Of a DNA stretch of 37,523 nucleotides, positions 1 to 8,336 are shown piece after piece (the stretch's first letter is position 1; each line of letters opens with the position of its first letter). Below the pieces are notes generated by a model. It was not told where the DNA came from. It did no database searches and saw only the letters and a list, made by a program, of their open reading frames with translations. Made by a program: the position numbers and the translations under genes. The stretch covers positions 1 to 37,523 of the forward strand of contig NZ_BCTO01000083.1 in assembly GCF_001571325.1 (NCBI RefSeq). The letters are read 5' to 3'. Source of the DNA: Delftia tsuruhatensis NBRC 16741 (GTDB lineage: Bacteria; Pseudomonadota; Gammaproteobacteria; Burkholderiales; Burkholderiaceae_C).

Positions 1-30
1 TCGTGGGCAGTTTGGGGCGCGCTTCTTTGC

Positions 31-62
31 CCCGCTTTCTTGTCGCGCGACAAGAAAGCGGG
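31..62. repeat. Perfect 32-bp palindrome downstream of ggt
   Basis: Bases 31-46 are the exact reverse complement of 47-62, so a 16-bp stem with no loop can form on either strand. It lies 139 bases beyond the ggt stop codon. No T-run follows directly, so it is more likely an extragenic palindrome or a factor-assisted bidirectional terminator than a classical intrinsic terminator. Confidence 0.6.
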
Positions 63-108
63 TCGGCCGCCGGGCCGAACCCCGGCCTCGAAAAACAACC
101 ACCCGGCA

Positions 109-125
109 GGGTCAAAAAAAGACCC
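109..125. terminator. Short GGGTC/GACCC hairpin past ggt
   Basis: A 5-bp stem (GGGTC and GACCC) encloses a run of seven A. On the minus strand the loop reads as T. It lies 76 bases after the ggt stop. A near-identical element at 31801-31818 sits between two convergent genes, which suggests a recurring 3'-end element. The short stem makes real terminator activity uncertain. Confidence 0.3.
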
Positions 126-200
126 ACCAGCAAACCAGCAAAAAAGGCGCCACCAGCATCCCGCCAGCAGCGCCTTCCTCAGTCAATCATCAGACCGAAA

Positions 201-2189
201 TCAGCGAACGGTATCGCCCAGAACAAGCCCTTCACGGCGCGGATCAGCCCCACCTTCCAGCTGCGCCTGCCCATTGCGCTGCACCCGCAAGATGGTGCCA
301 ATACCGCTGGACTGCGCACTGATGGACACCACATGGCCCAGGGCACGCAGGCCGCTGACCAGCGGATCGTCGTTGCCGCCATTGGCCGTGTTGATGTTGG
401 GGTGCTCGCCGCCCACGTTGGTGGTCGGGCTGTTGGCCGCGCCGAAGTCCACCATCGACGTGGCCTGCTGCGCATCCAGACCCCAGTCCAGCGCGCCGAC
501 CAGGGTCTTGGTCACGTACTGGATGATGGTGCTGCCGCCCGGCGAGCCCGTGGCCATCTTGAAGTCGCCGGCGGTGCCGTCGGTCTTCAGGTCGAACACC
601 AGCGTGGGCGCCATGGAGCTGCGCGGGCGCTTGCCCGGCTGCACGCGGTTGGCGACCGGGCCGTCGGCGGTGCTGGGGATGGCCGCGAAGTCGGTCAGCT
701 GGTTGTTGAGCACGAAGCCGCGCGTGACGTGAAAGGACCCCATGCTGGACTCCACCGTGGTCGTCATGCTCAGCGCGTTGCCCTTGGCATCGACGATGCT
801 CATGTGCGTGGTGCCGGCCTCCTTGACATCGACCACGCCCTGCGAAGGCGTGCCGAAGTTGCCTGCCTGGGCCGTGCCCATGCTCTTGGTGGTGGAGATG
901 AGGGCGGCGCGCTGGCGCAGGTAGCTCTTGTCCAGCATCAGGGCCGGCGAGCCGCCGGGCAGGGACACGAAGTCGGTGTCGGCCACGTACTTGTCACGGT
1001 CGGCATAGGCCAGGCGCAGGGCTTCGCTGACCAGGTGCACGCCCATCACCGACGGCTTGCCGCCCTCGCCATCGATGGCCGTGGGCGCATAGGCCTTGAG
1101 GTCGAAGTTCTCCAGAATGCCCATGGCCTGTGCCACGGCGATGCCGCCGGACGACGGCGGCGGCATGCTGCAGACCATGTAGCGCGCGCGGTAGGTGGTG
1201 CAGACGGCCTCGCGGCGCTTGGCCTCGTAGCTGGCCAGGTCCTGCAGCGTGGTCTTGCCGGGGGTGATGGGCGCACCGTCCGAGACGGTCTGCGTCACGC
1301 CCACCTTGCTGACGATGGCCTGGGCCAGGTCGCCACGGTAGAAGGCATCGGCACCGCCCGTGGCGATGCTGCGCAGCGTGTCGGCATAGGGCTGGTTGAC
1401 GAACTTGGCGCCCAGCGCCAGCGGCTTGCCCTGGGCATCGAAGTACAGCTTGGCGGCATCGGCATCGCGCGCCAGCTCCGTCTTGGAGCCCTCCAGCGCG
1501 GCGGCCATGCGGCCGCTGATGGGAAAGCCCTTGCTGGCCAGGTCGATGCCCGAATTGAACAGCTGGGGCCAGGCGGTCTTGCCGTAGTCCTTGTGCGCGA
1601 GTTCCAGCATGCGCACCACGCCCGGCGTGCCGATGGAGCGGCCGCTGGAGCGCGCCGAAGGCTTGGGCGCGGTCTGGTCGGTGGCATCGTCCACGTAGCG
1701 CAGGTAGTTTTCCGTGGCGGCAGCCGGCGCGGTCTCGCGGCCGTCATAGGCCACGACCTTGCCCGTGGCCGCATCGCGGTAGAGCATGAAGGCGCCACCG
1801 CCAATGCCGCTGGACTGCGGCTCCACCAGGCCCAGCACCATCTGCACGGCCACGGCCGCATCCACGGCCGAGCCACCGGACTTGAGCACCTCGCAACCGG
1901 CCTTGGACGCCAGCGGGTTGGCCGTGACCACCATGTACTTGGAGGTGTGCAGGGCCTTCTTGCCGAGGCGGTAGCCCGACGAGGGTTCGGGTGCGGCCGG
2001 ATCACCGGGCAGGCCCGAGCCCACGACCACGCTGCCATCGCCCGAGGTGATGGCACAGGCGGCCAGGTCGTCCTGGCCCGATCCGCCATTGCCACCACCA
2101 CCGCACGATGCGAGGAACAGCGGCGTGGCGGCCGCAAGGCCGATCCACTGCCATGCAGGCAGGCGTTGCCTGGAAGGGGGTTGCTTCAT
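201..2189 (-). CDS. ggt: Gamma-glutamyltransferase, lipoprotein form
   Basis: Gamma-glutamyltransferase / glutathione hydrolase, which removes the gamma-glutamyl group from glutathione and related compounds in the periplasm. The protein has 662 residues. It starts with a lipoprotein signal (cleavage before Cys29 in LASC), followed by a Gly-rich linker. The autoprocessing site is the TTH motif at 460-462, with Thr460 as expected nucleophile and N-terminus of the small subunit. Arg151 in YDGRE matches the substrate carboxylate-binding Arg, and RSSMAPT near 523 matches the oxyanion Ser-Ser pair of the family. The ATG at 2189 is preferred because GGAG stands 7 bases upstream; the frame is open 56 codons further but without signal-peptide character. 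At about 660 residues it is longer than E. coli Ggt (about 580). It stands alone, so no operon partner is visible. Confidence 0.95.
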   Translation of the reverse strand: MKQPPSRQRLPAWQWIGLAAATPLFLASCGGGGNGGSGQDDLAACAITSGDGSVVVGSGLPGDPAAPEPSSGYRLGKKALHTSKYMVVTANPLASKAGCEVLKSGGSAVDAAVAVQMVLGLVEPQSSGIGGGAFMLYRDAATGKVVAYDGRETAPAAATENYLRYVDDATDQTAPKPSARSSGRSIGTPGVVRMLELAHKDYGKTAWPQLFNSGIDLASKGFPISGRMAAALEGSKTELARDADAAKLYFDAQGKPLALGAKFVNQPYADTLRSIATGGADAFYRGDLAQAIVSKVGVTQTVSDGAPITPGKTTLQDLASYEAKRREAVCTTYRARYMVCSMPPPSSGGIAVAQAMGILENFDLKAYAPTAIDGEGGKPSVMGVHLVSEALRLAYADRDKYVADTDFVSLPGGSPALMLDKSYLRQRAALISTTKSMGTAQAGNFGTPSQGVVDVKEAGTTHMSIVDAKGNALSMTTTVESSMGSFHVTRGFVLNNQLTDFAAIPSTADGPVANRVQPGKRPRSSMAPTLVFDLKTDGTAGDFKMATGSPGGSTIIQYVTKTLVGALDWGLDAQQATSMVDFGAANSPTTNVGGEHPNINTANGGNDDPLVSGLRALGHVVSISAQSSGIGTILRVQRNGQAQLEGGADPRREGLVLGDTVR

Positions 2190-2421
2190 GAAATGTCTCC
2201 TTGTGGTGCGTGGAATGCGTTGATCTTGTTCACCTGGGGCAGCACCCGCCCGCAGGCTTGCCGCGAGCTTACATCCGTTCCACCACCACTTCGCGCAGAT
2301 GCAGCCACGCGGTGCAGGACGTCCGTCCGGCGCCTGAGCGACCCGGCATCCATGCAATCTTCATACCAAGCGTGTGCACTGTTTTGGCAAGCGTGAAGGA
2401 TGCGAGGCAATTGAACTGACG
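2190..2421. other. Intergenic region upstream of ggt
   Basis: A 232-base gap between the ggt start and the 3' end of the J-like gene, both on the minus strand. It must hold the ggt promoter, because the chaperone operon reads into it from the right. I could not find a convincing -35/-10 pair. No small ORF, RNA or repeat was recognised. Confidence 0.4.
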
Positions 2422-4077
2422 CTAGCGTTCGGAACTCTGCTGCGATGTTTGACGCATGTGTTGCGTTGCCTGCGGGACACCCTCCGTTGGCAGGCGCCAG
2501 TCAAAACTGGCTGCCGTGTTGCCACGCACCAAGGACTCGAGAGGCAATGCAGGTCGCGCCCCATCCGGCCAGGCATCGGTGTGGCGAAGAAATGCCCAGA
2601 GCGCATCGCTTTCGTGCCGCTCTCCATAGGTCACCCTCTCCCTGGCGTTGTCCCGGCCCTCATTCTTGGCGGCGAGCAGCTGCGCCTGGCACCAGGCCAC
2701 CTCCCGAACCAAGCCAGTCGCCGCAGGTACGTCTCCAAGCTTGAGCCACAGGCCTTTCAATGCAAAGGCCCGAATGTTGGCGCAGTAGCTGGGAACCGAC
2801 CCCACGCGCTCGAATCCGAAAGCTCGGCCATCCTTCGTGTTCAGGCGCAGATAGTCTCCCCAGAGCGGACTGCTATCGATCCACCCCGTCGATGGATCCA
2901 CCAGCACCCTGGCGATGCGCTCGGCCTGATCCATGCCGCGTTGATCCGGGATGGTGTGCACGCCCTGCGACCTGCAGGACCTCAACGAATAAAGCTTGTT
3001 GGACGGCACGTCATGCCAGCCATTCAATCGACGATCCGCATAGGCGTTGACGCATGCCTGCTTCTCCTGCGCGACCTGCTTTCCGCTCGTGCGATCCGCA
3101 ATGGTGCGGAACACAAAAATCGCAGCCACCACGATCAGGCCGGCTATCGCCAGGCGAGCTCCAAGCACCTTGAGAGCCAGTCCCGCCAGCTTGGCCCCGG
3201 CCACAAGCCCCATTGAGGCACGCGTGCCTATTGGAATCCGGCGCCATGCCACCCCCCAACGATGCAATTGCTCTTCGGGAAGCCACCACTCCAGCCATGA
3301 TTGCCATTGCTGTTCCACGTAACCCAGAAACCTCGGCGTGAGCAGCAGCTCCCGTGCAGAGTCGGGATTGGGCTCGCCAAGCAAGCCTGTCGCTACTTTG
3401 TGCAGCATGGGAGGTAGCCGCGCCAGGCTATCCAGTATGTGTTCGAGTGGCTCCACACCCACCCCTCGGCGGCGCCAGTCGAATACGGCATCTGCGGCCA
3501 GCAGCAAGGCGCTGCTGCGCGCCCCGAAGGTCCTGCCGGCGATGCGCCGTGCGAGCCGCCGCTCGAAGGCCTCACGGTTGTCGAAGCCCTGCAATTCCGG
3601 CCTTTTCAGCAAGATCCGAAGCTCCTGCGTGGCGGCATCCAGCTCCCATGGCTGGAATCGACACTGCCATCCATCCAGCACACGGTTGGCCACATCCTCT
3701 GGTGGCTCCGGTGGCTCCGGTGGCTCCGGTGGCTCCGGTGGCTCGGGAGTTTCTGCCAACTCCATCTGTTTGGTTGGCTCGGCATGTTCAGGGCGATCCG
3801 GGCCAGGTGCCGGCCTGGCAATGAAAGCCAAAGAGTCTCGGACAAATGCGTCTGCCTGCGGTTCATTCAGCTGCGCTTGGGCGCCAGGCTCCTGCACATT
3901 TGCATTTGCCCGCACATGGGCCATTGCCAGCTCATAAGCGGCGCGCAATTCCATGAAAGCCTGTGGCTGGGACACCTGATCCAGGCCCTTGAGCAACTGC
4001 GCGTAAGCCCTGCGCACTGCACGCCCATCAGAGTCGGGGGGCAGCCCCAGTTGTGCGAATGCCTCGCTCAGAGTCAT
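2422..4077 (-). CDS. Membrane-anchored J-like co-chaperone, HPD motif absent
   Basis: A 551-residue protein. Residues 1-55 look like a degenerate J domain: they keep the helix II/III pattern (RRAYAQLLK, then FMELRAAYELAM), but the HPD tripeptide that stimulates Hsp70 ATPase is missing, with GLDQVSQPQ in its place. A Pro-Glu repeat (EPP units) spans about 110-127. A single hydrophobic segment at about 306-325 probably crosses the inner membrane, leaving a soluble C-terminal half of unknown fold. It begins 2 bases after the stop of the HscC-type Hsp70, so the two genes are surely co-transcribed. E. coli HscC also works with membrane-anchored J-like partners (DjlB/DjlC), and by context this is a functional analogue. 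Orthology is inferred, not shown. Confidence 0.75.
   Translation of the reverse strand: MTLSEAFAQLGLPPDSDGRAVRRAYAQLLKGLDQVSQPQAFMELRAAYELAMAHVRANANVQEPGAQAQLNEPQADAFVRDSLAFIARPAPGPDRPEHAEPTKQMELAETPEPPEPPEPPEPPEPPEDVANRVLDGWQCRFQPWELDAATQELRILLKRPELQGFDNREAFERRLARRIAGRTFGARSSALLLAADAVFDWRRRGVGVEPLEHILDSLARLPPMLHKVATGLLGEPNPDSARELLLTPRFLGYVEQQWQSWLEWWLPEEQLHRWGVAWRRIPIGTRASMGLVAGAKLAGLALKVLGARLAIAGLIVVAAIFVFRTIADRTSGKQVAQEKQACVNAYADRRLNGWHDVPSNKLYSLRSCRSQGVHTIPDQRGMDQAERIARVLVDPSTGWIDSSPLWGDYLRLNTKDGRAFGFERVGSVPSYCANIRAFALKGLWLKLGDVPAATGLVREVAWCQAQLLAAKNEGRDNARERVTYGERHESDALWAFLRHTDAWPDGARPALPLESLVRGNTAASFDWRLPTEGVPQATQHMRQTSQQSSER
3701..3745. repeat. Tandem 9-bp repeat in the J-like gene
   Basis: Five head-to-tail copies of ggtggctcc, the last with one mismatch, encode the Glu-Pro-Pro repeat tract of the J-like protein. 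Units of 9 bp keep the frame, so copy number could vary between strains without disrupting the protein. Confidence 0.85.
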
Positions 4078-4079
4078 GG

Positions 4080-5798
4080 CTACTCCAGATCAGGGAGGAA
4101 CTGGTCCGCCTCGATGCTCGCCAGCAGGTCTTCAAGCCGCTTGCGCGGCTGTGCGAACCTGCGCTCATCCTGCGTCTCCAGCGCCACCTCGAGGCCCAGA
4201 ATTGCATCGGCCAGCAGGCTACGCCACTGGCCAAGCAGCTGCGCGTGGTGCCGCTCGGCCCGCGCCATCAGCGCACGCACTTCCAGACGGTCACGCGGGT
4301 GCAGCTTGAGCCCCTGCAATCTTTCCAGGCATCTAGACAGCTCCTCCGGAGAGAGCCGCTCGGCCGATGCCTCGATCACCAGTTGCTTTACCTGCCCCTG
4401 CGGCTGTTCGCCGCGCAGCGGCCATGCCTCGACTTCCAGCAGCCCATTGGCGTCGAGCGTGAAGCGTACGTCGATCGCCACATCGCCGAATTTGCCTCGC
4501 GGCAATGGCAGCAGGAGCTTGCCCAGCGCCGTGTTGTCCTGCACACGACGCGCCTCTCCCTGATAGATCTCGATAGCAATCTGCGTTTGGTCCGCCGACA
4601 CCGGGTAGAAACGTTTCACCCGGCTCGCTGGAACAATGGTGTTGCGCTCCAGCACCGGCGCCATGAAGCCCGTCTGCCGATGTCCGTTGCCCATTTCCCG
4701 GGAGACATGGATTCCGAGCGTATAGGGACAGACATCCGTCATCACCCGCTCGGCCAGCGCCTTGTCGCGCCCGCGCAGCGCGGCCTGCACCGCAGCACCG
4801 AGTGCCACGACCTCATCGGGATCGAGCGAGACTTCAGGAAAGCGCCCGAACAACCGCGTCACCAGCTGCCGCACAGCCAGCAGACGCGTGCTCCCACCTG
4901 CGAGCACGACGGCATCCAGCTCCTGCGGGCGAATGCGCGAATCACGCAAGGCGCGCTCGACCGGCTGGCGCATCCGCTCCAGCAACGGTTCAAGTACGGC
5001 TTCAAGGTCCCGCAGTGTCCAGGTCATCGCCAGCGACTCGCCATCGACATCGATGCGCATCACGGCAGCCTCCTGCACGGCCAGCCTGCGCTTGGTGGCC
5101 TCGGCCGCACGCCGCAGCCGCGAGCCCACCTCAGGCTGGTGCAACTGCTCCTCGGACATGCCCGCATGCTGCGCAAAGCGCCGCACCATGAGCTCATCCA
5201 CATCCTCGCCGCCGAGGCGGTTGTCGCCCGCCGTGGCGCGCACTTCCATCACGCCCTCGAACAGTTCGAGCACCGACACATCGAATGTGCCGCCGCCCAG
5301 GTCGAAAACCAGGAATCGCCCCTCATCCCGATGTAGCCCGTTCGCCAGCGCCGCCGCCGTGGGTTCGTTGAGCAAGGTGATGTTCGCAAAGCCCGCCAGC
5401 ACGCCCGCCGCGCGCGTGGCCTGGCGCTGCGCGTCGGCAAAGTAGGCAGGGACGGTGATCACCACGTCCGTCACCACCGCACCCAGCTGGGCCTCCACAT
5501 CAGCCTTGAGAGATCGCAGCACCAGCGCCGACAACTCCTCGGCACGCATCAGATGCTCACCCAGCCGAAACACCCGCGCCGTGCCCATATCGCGCTTGAA
5601 CACGGAGCAACTCAGGTGCGGATGGCTCTGCAGCCGTTCACGCGCGGGCTCTCCCACCAGCAGGCGGCCATCGCTGTCCACACTGACGACGGAGGGCGTC
5701 AGCACTTTGCCAAGGGCATTGGGCACCAGGCGGGCGCAGCCGTCCTGCCACACCGCCACAAGGCTGTGCGTGGTGCCCAGATCGATACCTACGAACAT
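4080..5798 (-). CDS. hscC: Hsp70-family chaperone, HscC type
   Basis: A specialised Hsp70 of 572 residues, close in length to E. coli HscC (about 556). The nucleotide-binding domain shows phosphate-1 DLGTT (6-10), Lys69 in FKRDMG, VPAYF (116-120), NEPTAAA (144-150), phosphate-2 DLGGGTFDV (166-174), LGGEDVD (195-201) and the adenosine-motif region around LAGGSTR. The block DVCPYTLGIHVSRE matches HscC more than DnaK. The substrate-binding beta domain is present, but the helical lid is short and the DnaK C-terminal tail is missing. A strong Shine-Dalgarno (GAGAGGGG) precedes the ATG. The J-like partner follows after 2 bases. HscC proteins differ from DnaK in having no clear GrpE dependence; which substrates this one handles cannot be read here. 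Confidence 0.9.
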   Translation of the reverse strand: MFVGIDLGTTHSLVAVWQDGCARLVPNALGKVLTPSVVSVDSDGRLLVGEPARERLQSHPHLSCSVFKRDMGTARVFRLGEHLMRAEELSALVLRSLKADVEAQLGAVVTDVVITVPAYFADAQRQATRAAGVLAGFANITLLNEPTAAALANGLHRDEGRFLVFDLGGGTFDVSVLELFEGVMEVRATAGDNRLGGEDVDELMVRRFAQHAGMSEEQLHQPEVGSRLRRAAEATKRRLAVQEAAVMRIDVDGESLAMTWTLRDLEAVLEPLLERMRQPVERALRDSRIRPQELDAVVLAGGSTRLLAVRQLVTRLFGRFPEVSLDPDEVVALGAAVQAALRGRDKALAERVMTDVCPYTLGIHVSREMGNGHRQTGFMAPVLERNTIVPASRVKRFYPVSADQTQIAIEIYQGEARRVQDNTALGKLLLPLPRGKFGDVAIDVRFTLDANGLLEVEAWPLRGEQPQGQVKQLVIEASAERLSPEELSRCLERLQGLKLHPRDRLEVRALMARAERHHAQLLGQWRSLLADAILGLEVALETQDERRFAQPRKRLEDLLASIEADQFLPDLE

Positions 5799-5967
5799 GT
5801 TTTTTCCCCTCTCGAAACATCAGCGTCATTCCAGCCGTGCGCTGACGGCCTCATTCGCAGGCTGTGAACAAAACCTGCTGATACCGGATTAGTTGGCTTG
5901 GAGTGATCTACATCCCCTCGATGAGGGTCGCCTGCCGGATCATCCTTGCTGGATGTGCTGTCTTATA

Positions 5968-6483
5968 AACACCCGACCGTAGAACTACAACCCAGGCGGA
6001 CGAGGACAGATCAGCGGCACGCCGGGTACTTCCCTGGGCTCATCAGGCCTGCTGATATCCACAATACGCAGCCCGCACTTGCGCACGCCAGCCCAGACAA
6101 AATCCACACGGTAGACGCTATCGGCAGTGGGCGTGAACAGCTTGGTTACCGGCCCACAGGACCCTCTGCTGTACTGGTCTTGCCAGGAGGAGAAGCCTTT
6201 GACCTGTACTGGTGCATCTGCAGGCACTACGGCCTCTCGCACAGTTGGAACGCCGCTGAGCTTGTTGCTCAACGCTGCAATCCAGGGCAGCAGCACGCCC
6301 TCGCCTCCATCGCGGACAGATCCTGCGAATTCAAAGCCTTCGCACACCGTACTGGCGGAGCTGATGGAGAAGCTTGCCGACATGGGCATGCCTGTGGAGC
6401 GGAGATGCAATGTGGCGTCTTTGGGCTGTGGCGTGTAGTTGCGGCGAGGTTCGATGGCGCAGCCAGCCAGTAGAGCACCCAAA
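5968..6483. repeat. Lipoprotein duplication, copy 1
   Basis: A 516-base segment that is nearly identical to 7821-8336 (constant offset of 1853). It covers the mature-protein part of the lipoprotein gene and about 17 bases past its stop. Similarity falls sharply at the lipobox codons on one side and at AACAC on the other. Confidence 0.85.
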
Positions 6484-6518
6484 GAGAAGACTAATAAAAA
6501 AGAATGCATTCCACTCAT
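5985..6518 (-). CDS. Small outer-membrane-type lipoprotein, copy 1
   Basis: A 177-residue lipoprotein of no family I recognise. The signal ends in LLAGC with Cys20 as lipid anchor and Ala at +2, which predicts outer-membrane sorting. The mature part is rich in Ser, Pro and Val, holds three further Cys, and ends in a Pro-rich tail (PRPPGL). It differs from the copy at 7838-8371 at only about ten mature positions, while the two signal peptides are unrelated. AGGA precedes the ATG at a good distance. It is the last gene of the AT-rich immunity array, downstream of the Imm8-like gene, yet its own mature part is GC-richer than its neighbours. Some Burkholderia CDI loci include a small lipoprotein (BcpO); this is an analogy only, as no sequence match can be claimed. 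Confidence 0.8.
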   Translation of the reverse strand: MSGMHSFLLVFSLGALLAGCAIEPRRNYTPQPKDATLHLRSTGMPMSASFSISSASTVCEGFEFAGSVRDGGEGVLLPWIAALSNKLSGVPTVREAVVPADAPVQVKGFSSWQDQYSRGSCGPVTKLFTPTADSVYRVDFVWAGVRKCGLRIVDISRPDEPREVPGVPLICPRPPGL

Positions 6519-6536
6519 ATCATTCCTATACTTTAC

Positions 6537-6902
6537 TTAAAACATAAGAGCATCTTTAATATTTATAATCATCAAATTCCCATAAAAAAACTTTGATAAT
6601 TTAGTAGAAATTTCCTGCCAACTTTCGCCCTCAATTCCGTCAACTAGTTCATGAATATTTTTATAAACCTCCTGCAAATTATATTCACGAATTAATAATA
6701 AACCACGCCCCCAATATGGATTGTATATATTATCAATCAACCACTCTGGAGTACAGATGAAAATCTCAAAATCGTCAGCTCCGAGAGTGCAATCAAGCCC
6801 AATCTGAACACGAAGACTAATAGAAAAATTTCTCAGATTATCTGGACAATAGGTTTTCAAGTCAAAGATATCGCTAGTTATATTTTTTACAGCTGCCTTC
6901 AT
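6537..6902 (-). CDS. Orphan immunity protein, Imm8-like
   Basis: A 121-residue acidic cytosolic protein with the look of the Imm8 family of polymorphic-toxin immunity proteins: the FEIFICTPEWL block near residues 45-55, a central (R/L)LLIREYNL strand, and a C-terminal ESWQEISTKLSKFFYG helix. It would bind and neutralise a matching CDI toxin delivered by neighbours. No full toxin precedes it; only a 35-codon open tail at 6937-7044 is left, ending 34 bases upstream. AT-rich codon use contrasts strongly with the flanking chaperone and cdiA genes, pointing to horizontal arrival. The family call rests on remembered motif pattern, so it is likely rather than certain. Confidence 0.7.
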   Translation of the reverse strand: MKAAVKNITSDIFDLKTYCPDNLRNFSISLRVQIGLDCTLGADDFEIFICTPEWLIDNIYNPYWGRGLLLIREYNLQEVYKNIHELVDGIEGESWQEISTKLSKFFYGNLMIINIKDALMF

Positions 6903-6936
6903 TATTACCCCACCGCTCTTTCAAGAAGATCAGTAT

Positions 6937-7044
6937 TTACAGCTCATTCCTGCAACCTGCGCCTCCCTCGCTACTCAAGGCCTGAGTAAATATTTCTTGC
7001 ACAGCAGTTGTTGAAGGCGGAGTTTCGCCCCAAGCTGGAGCACC
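6937..7044 (-). pseudogene. Toxin-tail remnant before the Imm8-like gene
   Basis: After a TGA at 7045-7047 the frame is open for 35 codons and ends in GCRNEL then TAA, 34 bases upstream of the Imm8-like start. It is too short to be a toxin, has no start codon of its own, and fits the pattern in this region where each immunity gene is preceded by the last part of a lost CdiA C-terminus. The assignment is from position and open frame only; no toxin family is recognisable. Confidence 0.35.
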
Positions 7045-7048
7045 TCAT

Positions 7049-7549
7049 TTATTGGGAATCTGCCTGCCACCCCTTGATTTCCCTATGGGCTTTCACAGTA
7101 AAAAAGCTCCCGCGCGACCAAGAAACATCATGTTTTAAAAACTCTTGCTCAACTTCGATAACAAATGGCTCGCAGAAGCCATCTGAGACCATTCCATTCA
7201 CTCCAAATCTTTTAACCAAACTCAAACTCAATTCCGTACAACACAACATAGTTCCAAGCCAGTAATCTTCCCCCTCCTCCGATAATTCAAATGGACTTAA
7301 CTCGGATAGTTTCTTACAAAACCCCTCATGATCTACGATGCTATTCTGCGTCAGTAGTGGCGAATTCCATATTCTCCAAAATCCCGCCGCCAAACATCGA
7401 TAAATAATATCAACAGTATATTGCCAATGAATAGGATTTTCATCTCTACTTTGCCCACCTAGCACTCCGTGTGGTGCATAGTCATCCAGCGTCAACATAT
7501 AAATATCATTTTGAATTGCCACAGAATCTTTAAAAGAAATACTCAACAT
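7049..7549 (-). CDS. Probable orphan immunity protein, unknown family
   Basis: A 166-residue soluble protein, unrecognised as a family. It is acidic overall, with no signal peptide or membrane segment. Notable blocks are TVDIIYRCLAAGFWRIW (a helix typical of small polymorphic-toxin immunity proteins) and LGTMLCCTELSLSL. The ATG at 7549 was chosen; a GTG one codon upstream is also possible, and GGGGAG sits unusually close to both. A 14-codon open tail ends in the TGA that overlaps the start, another possible toxin remnant. Its place between the small secreted ORF and the Imm8 cassette, and its AT-rich composition, support an immunity role. The target toxin is unknown. Confidence 0.6.
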   Translation of the reverse strand: MLSISFKDSVAIQNDIYMLTLDDYAPHGVLGGQSRDENPIHWQYTVDIIYRCLAAGFWRIWNSPLLTQNSIVDHEGFCKKLSELSPFELSEEGEDYWLGTMLCCTELSLSLVKRFGVNGMVSDGFCEPFVIEVEQEFLKHDVSWSRGSFFTVKAHREIKGWQADSQ

Positions 7550-7623
7550 CACTCCCCAAGAATTTCGAAATGAAACAACTTTGCAATTAATTCACCTTAT
7601 TTTTATTAGAAAATAATTAGTAT

Positions 7624-7803
7624 TTATACGACGCCGGAAAAATTATATTTAATGTATCCAGATAATTTATTTAAATCACTGTGTGCAGGCGAAGAAAAAT
7701 CAGGAAACTCAGATAAAAAATAGGAATCAACAGACTTCAAACCAGAGACGACAGGCAGAAATTGAAACCACAACAGAGCGATCAGAACGCGGGCGATACG
7801 CAT
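7624..7803 (-). CDS. Small secreted peptide ORF, 59 residues
   Basis: An ATG-initiated frame of 59 codons on the minus strand. The first 20 residues (MRIARVLIALLWFQFLPVVS) look like a Sec signal peptide with a cleavage site after VVSG or nearby, leaving about 38 residues rich in Ser, Asp and Tyr with no Cys. AGGA lies about 8 bases before the ATG. It begins 34 bases after the stop of lipoprotein copy 2 and could be co-transcribed with it. No counterpart follows lipoprotein copy 1. It may be a real small periplasmic or secreted peptide, or a truncated remnant of a longer exported protein. Confidence 0.4.
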   Translation of the reverse strand: MRIARVLIALLWFQFLPVVSGLKSVDSYFLSEFPDFSSPAHSDLNKLSGYIKYNFSGVV

Positions 7804-7820
7804 GGCGGTCCTGACTTGTG

Positions 7821-8336
7821 AACACCTGACCGTAGAACTACAGCCCAGGCGGGCGAGGACAAATCAGCGGCTCACCAGGCACTTCCCTGGGCTCATCAGG
7901 CCTGCTGATATCCACGATACGCAACCCGCACTTACGCATGCCAGCCCAGACAAAATCAACACGATAGACGCCATCGGCCGTGGGTGTGAACCGCTTGGCG
8001 ACTGGCCCACAGGAACCGCTGCTGTACTGGTCCTGCCAGAAAGAAAAGCCTTTGACCTGCACTGGCGCATCTGCAGGCACTGCAGCCTCTCGCACGGTTG
8101 GTACGCCGCTGAGCTTATTGCTCAACGCAGCAATCCAGGGCAGCAGCACGCCCTCGCCTCCATCGCGCACCGATCCTGCGAATTCAAAGCCTTCGCACGC
8201 CGTGCTGGCGGAGCTGATGGAGAAGCTTGCCGACATGGGCATGCCTGTGGAGCGGAGATGCAATATGGCGTCTTTGGGCTGTGGCGTGTAGTTGCGGCGA
8301 GGTTCAATGGCGCAGCCAGCCAGTACAGAACCCAAA
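7821..8336. repeat. Lipoprotein duplication, copy 2
   Basis: The second copy of the 516-base segment at 5968-6483, in the same orientation. The 1.3 kb between the copies holds two immunity genes and the small secreted ORF. Direct repeats of this size could recombine and delete or duplicate that segment. Confidence 0.85.

Noticed and set aside
3..2396. A 797-codon plus-strand frame over ggt
   Set aside because: Antisense shadow; the minus strand encodes a full gamma-glutamyltransferase with catalytic motifs.
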